A stretch of DNA of 64,000 nt from Fragum whitleyi (Eukaryota > Mollusca > Bivalvia > Cardiida > Cardiidae): positions 43,041,869-43,105,868 of the forward strand of contig OX411554.1 of the NCBI GenBank assembly GCA_948146395.1, read 5' to 3'. The position numbers were made by a program, and so were the translations under genes. Numbering within the stretch: the stretch's first letter is position 1; each line of letters begins with the position of its first letter. Below the pieces are notes generated by a model. It searched no databases and was not told where the DNA came from. It saw nothing but the letters and a program-made list of their open reading frames with translations. Positions 32,858 to 45,055 of the stretch are shown piece by piece.

Positions 32858-34484
32858 ATGAAAACCATGGATTATCTCCTGCTGATAGCCGGACTCCTTC
32901 TGCTTCTCAGTGTTGGTAGGTAATTTTACTAATCATTCTTCACCTACTTGTTACATTTTCCAGGAAAACCTGCCTAAACGACGATTGAATGGACAATTGA
33001 TGCAAAGCCAAATTCTGAAATATTAAAATAAATATCTAAAGAACAAGAAATTCTGAATTAGATGCCTTACAGTTAAAAATATTGTGAAATTGACACACAA
33101 TCCATTCAAAATCGTTCTAAGTCATTAACTCAGAGCTCAATTCATACATTCAAAAAACTCACTCAAACCATTCACAAACGCTTCAAAAGGTTTAAAATCA
33201 TTTCGAAATCGTTAAAAACGAGCAACATTTAATTCGAATGGATCAAATTATTCTACGATTTTATTGACTGAGTTGTCTAATTAGTCCACGAAGACACGCA
33301 AACAGAAAAGAACGTTTATTTTTAAGGGAGGTAATAAATAACATTAATTTTGTTCATCATGAACAAAATTAGCGATAATGGACTTCCTCCCTTTAATTTC
33401 ACTTAAACTCGCTCAACACACTCATTCAATTTCATTTCAAAAATCATTCCAAAATCATTCATCTTGTCATGTTCACGATGTTTTAACTGTACATGAAGCC
33501 ATTCGTCCTCATACCGCAATATACGTAATAAAGTGAGAATGCGTTGAAGGACAAAGAGAAATTGCTTGTTTCAAGCAATTTCTCTCTTTTTGTCAAAGTT
33601 ATGTACAGTTTTTTGCAATCTCTTTTCAATACAAACGTTCATTAAATCTACAGTTGACATTCTTTGAATTTGGATTGGTCTTGATAAGTAGGAAACAAGT
33701 TCCACCTTTTACATATTTCAATCTATTCGGTTAGAACCGAAAATTATTGCACGTGCAAATAAGGTCAAATATCATATATAGGCCTACCTTGTAAGACTGT
33801 AAATTAAGAAATTAGTAATGAGATGATTACCAACCAATGGTTTAACGTAAGCCCTATTACTTCTTAAACAAGCGCTGCTGAAATAAGCTTTTTAAAGTCT
33901 AAACAGACAAATTCTAATTTTGAGTTGCTCATCTTTCTAAAATATATTTACTAACAGCCACATTTTAATATGAATCGTTAATGCATCTTTTTTCAGACAC
34001 AAGCTTCTCGGCCACTAGTGCACCAGCAGCATCGGGATCCGGTGGTGGTAGTCAGGGCTCGTCAGGTGGTGGCAGTTCGGGTTCTGGTAGCAGTACAGGG
34101 GGTTCAGGTGGGTAAACACTGGTGGGTCCAGGGTTTTATATAAGGGGTTCGATGTCGGCCTAACAACCATTCGAGTAATTAATCCCAAAGTAGCCCTATC
34201 TACATAGATAGAGATACTATAAGACCAATTGTTAAATTTTTTCTATAGTGATCAAAGATATTTTATATGTGTCCCGAACCTCATCTGGTTCCGCCACTGG
34301 CGTAAATATCTTGTTTAATAGATTAGATAACAGTGGATATATCGCCATTTTGAATGAAAAACCTAAATTGACCAATTAAATGAACCATTCTGAACCATTT
34401 CTTATATATTTTATTTTCAAAAAAGTTAAATGCCTAAATATCGAATGTCTGCTGTGAACGATTTTGAGTTTTAGGCTGAGAGAG

Positions 34485-34571
<87 letters not shown>

Positions 34572-34918
34572 TTTAGAAAAACCCTGCCCTGTGTTCAGGA
34601 TAACAAAACGGTGCAAACTGTTTGAAAATTATACCCCGTTTTGCGCGCCGGGGCACTTGCAAAGCGAAATATGATTTTCAAACAGGTTTCACCATTTTGT
34701 CACCCTGAATGAAGGGAAAAGAATCAAATAGTTTCTGTTGGGTTTATTATCGAAATCCCCAAATGTCACCATGATTTTTTTCAACAACACGTGTTCTTGC
34801 TTTTTGATTTCTAACGTTCTATTGATGATATTTTTCAGGTAACAGTGTTGCTACGATTACAGGATCGCTGTCAATGGTAGTGGGCGGAGTTCTACTTTCT
34901 ATTTTACGACATTTCTAA
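32858..34918 (+). CDS. Micro-gene A: 82-aa secreted, Ser/Gly-rich, probably GPI-anchored protein (three exons)
   Basis: Coding exons 32858-32915, 33997-34107 and 34839-34918, joined by two phase-1 GT-AG introns, make an 82-aa frame ending in TAA. Exon 1 (19 codons) is a typical signal peptide: MKTMDY then a Leu-rich core. Exon 2 encodes a low-complexity Ser/Gly/Ala/Thr ectodomain (residues about 20-56). Exon 3 starts [10 protein letters not shown] and ends in a hydrophobic tail ([10 protein letters not shown]) closed by LRHF, so there is essentially no cytosolic domain; this is the layout of a GPI-attachment signal. A TTTCAG acceptor at 32848-32853 lies 4 nt before the ATG, so an untranslated 5' exon is likely. 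An AATAAA signal follows at 35139. I do not recognise the family. Architecture and phases match the gene at 46126-50716. Function unknown; a surface glycopeptide like CD52 or a mucin is an analogy only. Confidence 0.68.
33110..33480 (+). repeat. Dispersed repeat in micro-gene A intron 1 (shared with 45620-45965; left half at 36540-36700)
   Basis: Common order: ACTCACTC/CGCTC-rich lead, AAACGCTTC, TTTCGAAATCG, a spacer, AAGGGAGGTAA, a palindrome, ACTTCC(T)CCCTT, and CTCATTCAATTTCATT then ATTCCAAAA. The centre (AAAATTAGCG against CATTAATTTTGTTC) can fold. Occurs in or near both micro-genes. Confidence 0.6.
33535..33598. repeat. Hairpin AGAGAAATTGCTTG / CAAGCAATTTCTCT
   Basis: GACAAAGAGAAATTGCTTG pairs with CAAGCAATTTCTCTCTTTTTGTC around TTT. 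Same core as the hairpin in the piggyBac-like MITE at 11424, lying in micro-gene A intron 1. Confidence 0.55.
34488..34569 (+). repeat. (AG)n microsatellite, about 41 units
   Basis: Uninterrupted AG dinucleotides in micro-gene A intron 2; overlapping poly-RE or poly-SL frames are artefacts. Confidence 0.92.
34587..34716. mobile_element. MITE family B, copy 2
   Basis: CCCTGTGTTCAGGATAACAA on the left is mirrored by TTGTCACCCTGAATGAAGGG on the right, with AAACTGTTTGAAAAT / ATTTTCAAACAGGTTT as inner arms and a GCGCGCCGGGGC loop region. Sits in intron 2, next to the (AG)n run. Confidence 0.68.
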
Positions 34919-35138
34919 CTGGTCGACGCTGATACAGATGATGGCTCGGTAAACTTCGGAGCCTGATTGGAAATTTCGTCGTAACATTCATTCACTTGTG
35001 TAGACAGCATGGACAACAAACATTCATTAACTTATATAGATGTACATTTTTAGTGAGTGATCACGGGTCAATTTTGTCTATACCTGTAACCTCATGACGA
35101 GGTGTGGCCATTCGGTCTTCAAACGAAATATTGAGTGA

Positions 35139-35144
35139 AATAAA
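35139..35144 (+). other. Poly(A) signal of micro-gene A
   Basis: AATAAA lies 221 nt downstream of the micro-gene A stop codon and is followed by a T-rich stretch from about 35160. This is the expected spacing for a short 3' untranslated region. Confidence 0.5.
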
Positions 35145-35199
35145 AGTATTTTGGCTATCCTTTATTTTTAAAAAAGTGTTGTTTTTTTCTCATTTACTT

Positions 35200-36535
35200 T
35201 TTTAATTCTTTATGAATTCATCACATTGTGTGAAATGAAAAAAAAAGAACAAAAGAAAAAAAAAAATTAAATAAAATGAAATAACGAATAAGTAGAGAAT
35301 TTAACTTAAAACCAATAATAAACGATAACGCGAAGTGATCGCATGGCCTAGACCTCTGAGAGAATATTTATTCTATGTGACTTGAAATTTATATTATGCC
35401 TTTAAAATTTCATTAAAAGAAACAAACAACGTTCGCTGATTATTGTACCAGCCCCTAAACGTAAATTCGAAAAGAATAGTTTCAAATTATCTTTGGAAAT
35501 CTAACAAAACACTGCTGTTATGTACATATATTTATATATTTCTGGTATTACAATATTTCAGAATTAATATGTTTTTGAGAAATGGAAAAATAGAACAACC
35601 ACAAAATAAAACGCTTCGGTATTGCGGAATACACGGCGGCGAATTTGACTCAAATTTTACGATATTACTCAATAATTTTGTGAATACTAGATATATTTGA
35701 AAAAAAAAATGTTTGAATAAGAGAAGGTGGAAAAACGCTAGGGATTTGCTGGACAAGATAGGTCTGGTTGTATATTACTACCAGGACATACATGATAGAA
35801 ATATCACGATAATTCAAAAAATATCACGATAAAATAGCATTTCTCGATAACACTACCATGATTTTTTTTCTAACTATCTTAATTTCTTTTACGATAATGC
35901 CCACTACTGTCATCAAAATAAAGCTGGCAATTGTATACCATCAACTGTGCGTAACAATATTGAGATTACGGATTTTGGATATATTTTATTTTTAACGTCA
36001 TCATGGTTATGCCGATGGTTTTACTAGTATTTAAAAACAGGTAAAGAAAGTCATCCGAAAAGCGTTTTCTATTTATAGATGTCCGAATTTCTATCGTAAT
36101 AATTATATCTTGATGTTAGTAGTAGGCATTAAACGTTAAATAAGTGAGATTACAGATATCAATGTCACAATAATTTCATCATGACAAAAATGACGATGAC
36201 GATAAAAAATAATCGGAAACTTAATCTTATCGTGATATTTTGTAAAACTATCATGACGTTGCTAGCTCTTATCTTGTAGCAGAAATATACCACCATAAGT
36301 AGATCTTTCGAGAATCTGCTAATAAAAAAATTAATGATGACCACGTCAATTTCTTTTGTAACGGCAAGGTTGTTTTAAAAGATCTGTCACATTCAGCAAA
36401 TTTCTAACATTTTCATACCTTCTCTGCTTCAAACCGAATTCAATTAAAAGACTTATTGGCAGGTTTCTCAATTAGCTGTATAACGCGATTCTCCTCCGCG
36501 AAAAATTTCTTCAGCTATACTTCGCGAAATTGACA
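35200..36535. other. No gene seen downstream of micro-gene A
   Basis: Contains A-rich runs near 35240-35275 and recurrent ATATCACGATAA / TATCGTGATATTT motifs in opposite senses (35800-35850, 36225-36245), hinting at a decayed inverted-repeat element of about 450 bp. Confidence 0.4.
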
Positions 36536-36539
36536 CTCC

Positions 36540-36700
36540 CGGGATCATAACTTTTCAACATCACTTTAAGCACTCCATTCTAAGCGTTTCACTGATAAAA
36601 TTGTTCAAAACACTACGAAATCGTTCCAAAACGCTCCAAAATCGTCCCAAACGCTCCGTAACTCCATTCAAATCGCTCCTACTATTCCGTGTTTTGAATG
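36540..36700 (+). repeat. Left half of the micro-gene-associated dispersed repeat
   Basis: Runs of TTCCAAAACGCTCCAAAATC, CGTCCCAAACGCTCC and GATTGGTCCTGAAAACGCAC match the lead of 33110-33300 and 45620-45800. The AAGGGAGGTAA palindrome half is missing. Confidence 0.5.
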
Positions 36701-37005
36701 GCTGATTGGTCCTGAAAACGCACAAGTCTACGAATATTTCATAGAAGGGATTAAAGAAGCTTCTTTGAATTTGTCCGATTCGTACGATGTAAGTGATATT
36801 TTACTATCTCCCTTTAGATATGCCTCAAAGCTCGTCCACCCAAATCATTCAACTGGAAATTTTCGATGTAATCTAAAAACTGTTCAGCAAACGGAACGTA
36901 CTTTTATGGAAAAGCATCACAAAAAGCAGAGACTGTCTTCAATCGTTGTCTAGAATAGATTAATTATTTTAGCTTCTGTAGAATGATATTTCTTCCTTTC
37001 AAATA

Positions 37006-37082
37006 GAGGGCTCAGAGCAAAGAATTAGCACGCGTCTATATATTATATAGACACATACTATGTTTTTGCTCTAGGCCCTCGA
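37006..37082. repeat. Hairpin repeat family C (GAGGGCTCAGAGCAAAG), copy 1
   Basis: GAGGGCTCAGAGCAAAG and TTTTTGCTCTAGGCCCTC are inverted, with TCTATATATTATATAGA in the centre. Related copies at 38878-38958 and 47176-47252. Confidence 0.6.
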
Positions 37083-37095
37083 TATAACCACCCTG

Positions 37096-37120
37096 CCCTG
37101 CGTTCGGGATCACAAAACGG
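37096..37120. mobile_element. MITE family B, left half only
   Basis: CCCTGCGTTCGGGATCACAA followed by AACGG, then abruptly the TTGATTGATTG tail of a LINE. The right half is not found beyond the LINE cluster. Confidence 0.5.
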
Positions 37121-37670
37121 TTGATTGATTGATTCTTTTATTACCTCAATAGTAGGAGAGCTCAATTTTACAACAATACAAATTACAACATGAAACAACA
37201 CATATACAATACAAATGCTAGACACAATAAACTATTTACAACATGAAATGTGAAAGTTACAGCTTCGAAAAAGAGGTACAAAATTTAAAGTCGACATGTA
37301 TATCGAAGAAGGGCATAGCGGAAATAGGATGCTGATAGATATATAGAATCACAGATACATATGACATATACTTCAGAAAAGGGTTGCTTCAAAACTCAGA
37401 ACTCGATTGAAACTACAATCATTTTACATACTAGCAGTTACAGCATTTTGTGAACAGCTGAGTGTATTATTAGAGATATGTATTGATGACTTTTGCTTGT
37501 TGTTGTCACAGTACTGTACAATGTCACCGAGCATATCTTTCAACTGTTCAGATGGACTCTTCTGTATTAGAAGTTTATATCTGACGAGTCCAGTGATCGT
37601 AATTGACGACTTCAAGAGACGAGTTCGAGTTTCATCATTTTTACGACAATAAAATTTGTTATGCATGGTA
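37121..37670 (-). pseudogene. LINE fragment 1, 3' end (minus strand)
   Basis: TTGATTGATTGATTCTTTTA is the complement of a (TCAA)n-type LINE tail. The minus-strand frame 37424-37666 (MHNKFYCRKNDETRTRLLKS start) is probably the end of the LINE ORF. It is cut at 37671 by the tail of the next LINE fragment. Confidence 0.5.
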
Positions 37671-37928
37671 TAATAATAATAATAATAATAATAATTATAA
37701 TAATAATAATAATAATAATAAAATCTTTATTTAAAGAAGGTAGTTCATTAAGCTGTCATCATACAAACAATACAATGGAGAACTTATTTACAATGAGGCC
37801 TTCCATAATAATATGAGGTATTGATCATCATATATATTCATGCATTTGAAATGATATATGTAAGGATTTAAAATTATGCTAGTAAACATGAATATGATGA
37901 TAATGTGTTATAATTGGGAGTGATGATC

Positions 37929-37985
<57 letters not shown>

Positions 37986-38353
37986 ATAGTGATGATTATA
38001 GTGATTATAACAATGATCAGAAATGATAAGGATATCAATTATTTATAAGACATACACAATGAATAAAAGGAACCGTTCTGGTTAAATCCCGTTATTTTCC
38101 ATCAAATAGGTTTTCAAATATCTTTAAAAGCAAGACACATATTCAATCGTTCGTAGGTTATGAGGAATAGAATTCCAAAATTCCATACCTGTATATGAGA
38201 ATGATTTCTTCAAAAAATCTGTTTAAGGAGCACATTTATGAGATATTTGGTAGCAGTATTCTGATCGTAATTCATAAAATTGGTTATGACTAAGTGTGAC
38301 AAATTTCGACATATAGGAGGGAGCTAACCCATGAATGGTTTTGTAAACCATTA
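37671..38353 (-). pseudogene. LINE fragment 2: reverse-transcriptase C-terminus and 3' UTR, (ATT)n tail
   Basis: The tail 37671-37722 is (AAT)n on the + strand followed by AAATCTTTATTT. On the minus strand, 38340 downwards reads KTIHGLAPSYMSKFV, then SFSYTGMEFWNSIPHNLR, the conserved C-terminal region of CR1/Jockey-type LINE ORF2 proteins, broken by a frameshift and stops. A (GAT)n stretch lies at 37930-37982. It is 5'-truncated at the tail of fragment 3. Confidence 0.65.
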
Positions 38354-41300
38354 GAGTAGTAGTAGTAGTAGTAGTATTTATTCAGACCAAATATCAACAT
38401 GTACAAATGAATACCACAATTACAAAAAGTTTGTCTTGCTTAAATGCATATAAAAATGCAAGCCAAAATTTTAATTGAGCCAAGCTTTTAAAAAAACGGT
38501 TTTCAATTAGTCCTTTGACAATTTAAAAGGTTGATATTTAACCTAGGATAGCCCATAAAAGCTCTGGAGCTTATTTCCAATGGGGTCCTGTTAATGACAG
38601 ATTGATTGTAAAAGACTAAAAGTTTAAGAAGCATCAGCTTGGCCGGCACAAAACTTTGGCAGGCAAATACACCAGAGATCAATTGATATGTACTTTATTT
38701 ATAGTCAAGTTTCTTACGTACAAAGATAGTAATGTTGAAACAGCATGAAACAAACATTTCTCACTCTATCCATTGCTCTAAAGTTATGAATCTAAGAAGT
38801 ATCTACAACTTTTCTAATAGGTTATTGTGATTATAGCAGATCAGGTTTAAGGTCATGGGTCATCATGAGGCTTACTATCAAGGATCTGTCACAGAATCAT
38901 AGCATGTGTCTATACAATGTAAAGGCACCTGCTATGTCTCTGCTCCAGTCCCTTGATATATATTACAAAGTCGCAAAATCATTGGTGTATTCAATTTCCA
39001 TTTGTTCCAAAAGAAACTTTTTTACGCCAGACTTAAATTTTATTGATATTTTTCACTCTTCTCAATTCGGGTGGAACACTGTTCCAGTCTCTAATGGCAT
39101 TATAGTAAAAGGTGCATGCAGAATGTTGGTTGACAGATGGAATGTGAAAGTTAAGTTCACTTGATCTGGTATTATGAGTGTGAATATCGCACAATTTTGT
39201 AAAAATTGTTTTCATATAATTAGGGCATTTACCATAGAATATGCCATGTGCATGGTTTAGGCGCATTTGTTTTACTCGAAGTTCAACGTTTAAGAAGCCA
39301 AGTTCTTTAAATATTGGGAAATCTATTCGCTTCCTATAGTTGTAACCTTTGATATATCTAATGACCTTGTTCTGCATTATCTGGAGCTCTTTCTTGAGCG
39401 ATTTATTAATAGAACAATACCAAGATGAACATGAGTAATCGAAATGACACTGAATGAGTGCCATGCTAAGTGTTTTTTCTAGCATTTTCAGACAGACAGT
39501 TAGCATATCTGTATAAAAATTTCAATTTGGCATTTGCTTTCTGCATGATACTCATCACTATCATGTCACCAGAGACAAAGGGGTCAATATTAATACCCAA
39601 GTATTTTACACTAGATTGAGATAATATAGTATGATTATTGCAAGTAATACTAAAGTTAGAAATTTTGCGTAGTTTACGTTTCGATCCAAAAAGAATACAC
39701 TCTGTCTTCCCCAGGTGGAGAGACAACTTGTTGTCAATTAGCCAGTCACTGCATGACTGGAGTTCTTTACTTAGTTTATTTGAAATTATTTTTGGGTCTT
39801 TATGTGAGTAAAGGATTGCACTGTCATCTGCATAAAGCAGCAGCTTGCAATCGAACCCCACACTGGATGACATATCGTTCACATAACATAAAAATAGCAG
39901 TTGGCCCAGTATACTGCCCTGAGGGACCCCACAGTTGACACATCGATAATCAGACTCCGTGCTGTTTGCTCTAACCAACTGTCTTCGGCCTGTCAGGTAA
40001 GATTTAAACCATTTGACGGATTTAATACCCATTGCATGCAATTAATTACACAGAATCTGATGATCGACAGTGTCAAATGCCTTCTGTAGGTCAAGCATGA
40101 TCATGCCAGTGTAGAGTCCTCTTGCATTCTGTGACCTTATATGGTCTAATAAATGAACCAGACAAGTGTCAGTTGAATATTTACCACGGAAGCCCGATTG
40201 AAGTTCGTAAAGTAAATTGTTTTTAGTTAAGTAAGTTTCAAGCTGATTATACACAGCTCTTTCCAAGATTTTGGATATAATAACAAGGATGCTGATAGGC
40301 CTGTAGTTACCTACATCTAGCCTGCTATTCATTTTATAGATGGGACATACTCTTGCTTCTTTCATGCCATCTGGTACTAACCCGCTAGAAATTGATAGGT
40401 TAATGATATATGTAATGGGTCTTTTGATTGCAAGAGATCCGTCTTTGAGAAATTTTGATGGTATGCCATCTAGTCCAGTGCTCTTGGTAATATTTAAGCT
40501 TTGAAGCTCCTTGAGAACAAAGTCTTCCCCTATTGGTGAAAGTTCTAATTTCAAATTAAGATCAAAGATCTTTCTATAAAATATTTTAAAGATATTTGAA
40601 GTAAAGCTATACAAATTTTTAGCACTTGGCAATTTTGCAACAAGATTTTCTGCTACACTTGTGAAAAATATATTGAAATAATCAGCGACCTTTTTGGGGT
40701 CATGACACACCTCATTATCTACTGTTAGAACAGTTCTGTTATTTTCCTTTTGTTTAGAGCTATATCCTAGAACCTTGAAATGTTTCCAGAGATTCTTTGG
40801 ATTATTTTTGTTCTCTTCGATTTTGTTCTCAAAGTAGAGCTCTTTGGCTTTTTTAATTAACCTTTGTACATTGTTTCTTACTTTACAATATTTCTCATAA
40901 TAAATTTTATTATTGGTTTTCTTATATTTCGACAACAAGTTGTCCCTCCCCCTGATGGAATCAAGAATGTCAGGTGTAACCCAAGGTTCTGTACGACTTT
41001 TTAATCGTATCTTTCATTTAGTGCCGATATAAATTTGTTTTTAAACAAGATCCAGGCAGCATTTATATCTCTGCAGAGGTACAATTCTGACCACTCAATA
41101 CTATTTAATTCATTCAAAAATTTCTCCTTACTATAGTTCTTAGTAGATCTAATTTTAACATTGTTTTCACAATCTGATGTGACTCTTTTACCTACTTTCC
41201 TAGTGCAAAATGTAATTAGGTGATCACTAAGACCGACAGATAGTACTCCAAACTTGCTTACTTTGTCTTGCATACTTACAATAACATGATCAATAAGGGA

Positions 41301-41475
41301 TTTACTTAGATAAGTGATTCTTGTGGGTTTTTGAATAATTTGTTTAAGGTTAAATTTATACAAAAGGTTTGTAAATGATTTGGCCAAATGTGACCCTTTA
41401 TGCAAAAGACAAATATTCAAGTCTCCGAAAATGAATGTTTCACACTCGGAATTAATCTTATTGAGTGCCACATCG
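38354..41475 (-). pseudogene. LINE copy 3: endonuclease end, reverse transcriptase and C-terminus (CR1/Jockey-like), broken
   Basis: Read on the minus strand. 41471-41001 is the distal part of an apurinic-type endonuclease (GDLNICLL, IDHVIVS, LSDHLITF). 40938-40042 gives RT blocks (NYRPISILVIISKILERAV, QKAFDTVDHQIL). 40041-39466 carries GVPQGSILGQLLF and the catalytic LLLYADDSAILY. 39506-39033 is the C-terminal domain (FDYSCSSWYCSI, YYNAIRDWNSVPPELR). The parts are separated by a frameshift near 41000, an in-frame TAA at 40049-40051 and a frameshift near 39490, so it cannot make an intact product. The 3' tail is (TAG)n on the + strand at 38355-38377. The 5' half of the endonuclease is missing. 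Confidence 0.82.
38878..38958. repeat. Hairpin repeat family C, copy 3
   Basis: TCAAGGATCTGTCACAGAA, then GTGTCTATACAATG and CTGCTCCAGTCCCTTGATAT, keep the order of 37006-37082, though pairing is weaker. It lies in the 3' part of LINE copy 3. Confidence 0.4.
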
Positions 41476-41511
41476 TGAAATATTTACGTCTGTTTTCAAA
41501 CGTTAACCATT

Positions 41512-42920
41512 TCAAAGAAAAGAATTTTTTCTCAGAATTAGACCGTTTTGGCTGGCAGAGAATAATTCGCGCAGCTCTTTTTTAATCTTATTAACTCTTT
41601 GAAAAGATGAGGATTTACAATGGCTCCAAAGAATACACCCATAGTCAAAATACGGAGTAATGTAAGAATTATAGAACGTTTGTTTCATGTCGATTGTGAG
41701 AAAGTTACATATTCTTTTAAGTAAGTATAACTGTGATGTTAATTTCCTACACAATTGATCAACATGAACTTCCCAGCCTAGCGTGTTATCAATATGTACA
41801 CCTAACAGCTTTTGACAGGAAACATTTTCGATTTGCATACCGCTTATACTTAAGTTTAATACAGAACTATTTTAATTTTATGTTTAGACCCCAGTAGCAT
41901 GCATGTAGTTTTAGTGGGAATTAGAATCATGTTGTTTTGTCTGCACCATCGTTCAATTCTTGTAAGATCATCTTGCAAATATTTAGTGATCAGTGGTACG
42001 GAAGAACCACATTTATGTAGTGTTGTATCACCAGCATACATGTCCAAGTTTGATGTTAAAGTTAAAGAAAGATCATTGGCGTAAATCAAAAAACAGAATA
42101 GGCCCAAGTATCGATCCCTGAGGAACGCCTGATGTAATTAGTTTCATATCAGATTGAACAGTGTCATTTTTAACCACCTGACGTCTTTCACTTAGATATG
42201 AACGAAATAAGTTACATGTATTATATGTGAAATGATGTAGCTATAGTTTATATAAGAGAATATCATGATCAACAAGGTCGAACGCCTTTCTAAAATCAAG
42301 GAACACAGATCCCACCATATTACCTTGATCTAATTCTGTTAACCACGTATCAACTAATCGAATAAGGGCAGTTTGGCACGAGTGATTCTCTCTGAAACCA
42401 GAATGCTGTGAAAACAATATATCTGTTTGTTTTAGATAGGCTTTTAGCTGATTAGCGATGTGTCGCTCAAAGACCTTTGATAAAGTAGGTAAAATTGAAA
42501 TGGGTCGATAGTTTTTAGGATCGTTCTTTTCACCTCCTTTAAAAAGGGCGTTAACACTAGCCATTTTAAAATCTTTTGGAAAAATACCTTCAGAAATACA
42601 ATTATTGATGATACATGCAATGGGTTTTGAAATAAAATTTTTACATATTTTCAAGAATTTTGGCCCAATTCCATCGAGCCCAGTTGACTTATTACTGTCT
42701 AAATTATTGATGATATTTCGTACTTCTATAGGTGTAATGAATGTTACCTCGAAATAACGTCCGGACAGTTTTCTATCAAGGTGATTTTTCAGAGTTTTAA
42801 AATAATATGTATCAACGTGAACCTTATCAACTATATTCGATATATTAACGAAATGATTGTTCAATGTATTCACGACATTGATAGTGTTCAACGGGTAATT
42901 GACACTTACTACAAGTTTGC
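41512..42920 (-). pseudogene. LINE copy 4: reverse transcriptase, broken
   Basis: Minus strand. From 42930: LNNHFVNISNIV, SNKSTGLDGIGPKFLK, NYRPISILPTLSKVFER, FRKAFDLVDHDIL. An in-frame TAG at about 42242 interrupts it, then SGVPQGSILGPILF across a frameshift, then DMYAGDTTLH (41856-42107), where the catalytic YADD reads YAGD, and finally YITPYFDYGCILWSH (41512-41838) in another frame. At least one stop, two frameshifts and a lost catalytic Asp make it dead. It abuts LINE copy 3 at 41475-41512. Confidence 0.78.
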
Positions 42921-43745
42921 CTGCCGTCAAAGGAGCAAATCATACATAAAGCTTTGGCAGCAGAAAAAATATTACTTTTACAAAGGCTAGAGCTATTTAA
43001 ATATTTCCACAAACTGCTTACTCTGTTTGGAAAAAATATAATATCGAACTGTTCAGGAGATATATACTTGACGACATTTTGACGTAGTGAAGATTCGTTA
43101 TTGATTTGAACCTTACATTTTACAATAGACCTCCAGGCTTGTTTAGATGGGATTAGTGAAGTACGAATATACGATTCAAGATATTCAAGAAGTCTGTACT
43201 TAGAAAGAATTTTACAAACATCGGGTATAAAGCCTTGGTAGGAACACGAATGATCGTTAAGGTATCTAACCGTTCTATGCACGAAAATATTTTTGGCTAG
43301 GTATTGACATGATAGTCTACATAACTGTCCTAAGAAAATTATTTTGTTGTATTCGATTTCAGAATTGATTGTGGATAATCCAATAGCAGCGCGAGATACA
43401 GCATTATTGCATCTGATTGGTAATCTTTGAATTGTTTTTTACACAAAAGGAATGTGCACGTTCAAGCTTAAGAACGTTTGTTCGGGAAATATTACTCCAC
43501 AATTCACAACCGTATAATGCTGAGTTTAGAACTATTGACGTAAACATGGTGCGTAGAGATATTGGACTAAAATTGCCAGAGTTTAATAAAGTAAGAGTTT
43601 CTCCCCTTAGCCTTCTACAGGCTATTTTAATACTGTTATCGAATGAACCTGTGTTTTCAACAAAACAACCTAAATGTTTGTAGCTATCAAAAATATCCTT
43701 TCCACTACCGCGTAAATAAAGAAAATACATTTTAATCGTATTCAC
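42921..43745 (-). pseudogene. LINE copy 5: C-terminal region of a different LINE ORF2
   Basis: Minus strand. 43745-43404 reads YKHLGCFVENTGSF, ALYGCELWSN, VLKLERAHSFCVK. 43282 to about 42920 reads CKILSKYRLLEYLESYI, SLIPSKQAWRSIV and a Cys/His end (CSFDGRQTCSKCQLPVEHY). This is the post-RT region of a LINE with a zinc-knuckle-like end, cut at about 42920 where LINE copy 4 begins in another frame. Its RT domain is absent. Confidence 0.65.
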
Positions 43746-43819
43746 ATCGTTACCACGACATCATCCAACACACTTAAATTATCGAGTTTTTTTTTTTTAT
43801 CTTATAACTATACAAGTAT

Positions 43820-44075
43820 ATCCTTGTGATAACATCCCATATGATATTTTCATGTGATATCACATGGATATTTTTTAACAATGACATAATGCTGTTATTT
43901 TTAGAACCTTGCATTTCTGTTAGAAAAATCGACGAAAACAAGGCGAATAGAGGTTATAAGATAACTGTAATATATGCTTAGTGTAAAAAATATCTAACTT
44001 GGTTGTGAGAATTGATAATTGTCTCGGCTGAGCTTCGTTGATTATCATATCCCCCCAACCTCGTTAGATATTAAA
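43820..44075 (-). repeat. Inverted relative of the 15775-16145 repeat
   Basis: GTGATATCACATGGATATTT and CTTGCATTTCTGTTAGAAA are the reverse complement of the 16-kb copy. It ends in a palindromic module 43989-44073 (ATATCTAACTTGGTTG / CAACCTCGTTAGATAT). Confidence 0.55.
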
Positions 44076-44079
44076 ATCT

Positions 44080-44830
44080 TAAGCTTGTCTAGAATAAAAG
44101 CTGAAATTAACAAAGGGCGTCATTTAGGTAGGTTTTCCCGGATAACAGGTCACATATTTGAATATAATTATACTACATGTACATATCTGGGTATCTATCA
44201 AGGTCTTGGGGGAAATGGCCAAAATAAAAACCCATTGAAATTACGAATACAAAGTTTGAGGTTTCTTAATAACATAGTTGATATTATTAAAGACCTTCAT
44301 TTCATACATTTACAGATATGGTAGGCTATTAACTTGAAAACATAATATTTATTCAGCATATAAAAGGCCACCGGCTTAAGATCCAAAAATGTGACATATA
44401 TATAACACAAAGGGTGACAATTGTCATTTTGACAAAACCATTTAATGTGAAATTATCATTTGATTTTATACGATCTGAGGGAGGATGCAACAAAAAGTAT
44501 TCAAAAGCATATATATTAAGCTATTAATTTCATGACTGTGCTTTATATATGTACGAAATATGAAATATATGAAATACAAAACTAACATTTTATACCCCTT
44601 TTCAATAACATTTTTAATTTGTGTAGTCTAAGTAATATTCTGGAACAACAAATGAACACAATTATTTATCATATTTATTCATATATGTATTGAGCAAGCG
44701 TCTGTCTTAATCACATATTGGTTGGGTTGTCCCTTTGGTGCTTGCTTCATACTGAGTATATCCCATTTTAGAATGACGATGCGTTTGTGATCCGTCACGC
44801 GAACATGGTCCATCCGGGTTGTGCGTAAAG
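44080..44830. other. No gene seen
   Basis: AT-rich. The frame 44019-44324 overlaps the repeat at 43820-44075 and has no recognised domain. Confidence 0.4.
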
Positions 44831-44832
44831 TG

Positions 44833-44870
44833 TCGACCCTAGTCAGACTGCGCAGACTGACTAGGGTCGA
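44833..44870. repeat. Perfect 14-bp inverted repeat TCGACCCTAGTCAG
   Basis: TCGACCCTAGTCAG and CTGACTAGGGTCGA surround the 10-nt loop ACTGCGCAGA, which is itself partly palindromic (TGCGCA). Isolated GC-rich hairpin; no T-run follows. Confidence 0.6.
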
Positions 44871-44904
44871 AACCTTTTGCACCGTGCCTATTTTCTGAAT
44901 CTAG

Positions 44905-45055
44905 AATGTTCAATCTACCTTCCAGTGAAAGAATTTTTGAAATTCGACTTCTGGTTGACCTTTGCTGGATCAAATCTCTTTTTCAATAGTTCAATTTACA
45001 GAATTCCCGGATGGTCCATTTTTGCGTGACGGGTCACATTTATATTTTCCATCGT
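44905..45055 (+). repeat. Dispersed repeat shared with 27395-27560
   Basis: CTTCTGGTTGACCTTTGCTG, CTCTTTTTCAA, CCCGGATGGTCCA and GCGTGACGGGTCACATTT in conserved order. Confidence 0.5.

Noticed and set aside
44833..44870. Rho-independent terminator-like GC hairpin
   Set aside because: Eukaryotic context, no T-run and no upstream gene ending there; kept only as an inverted repeat.
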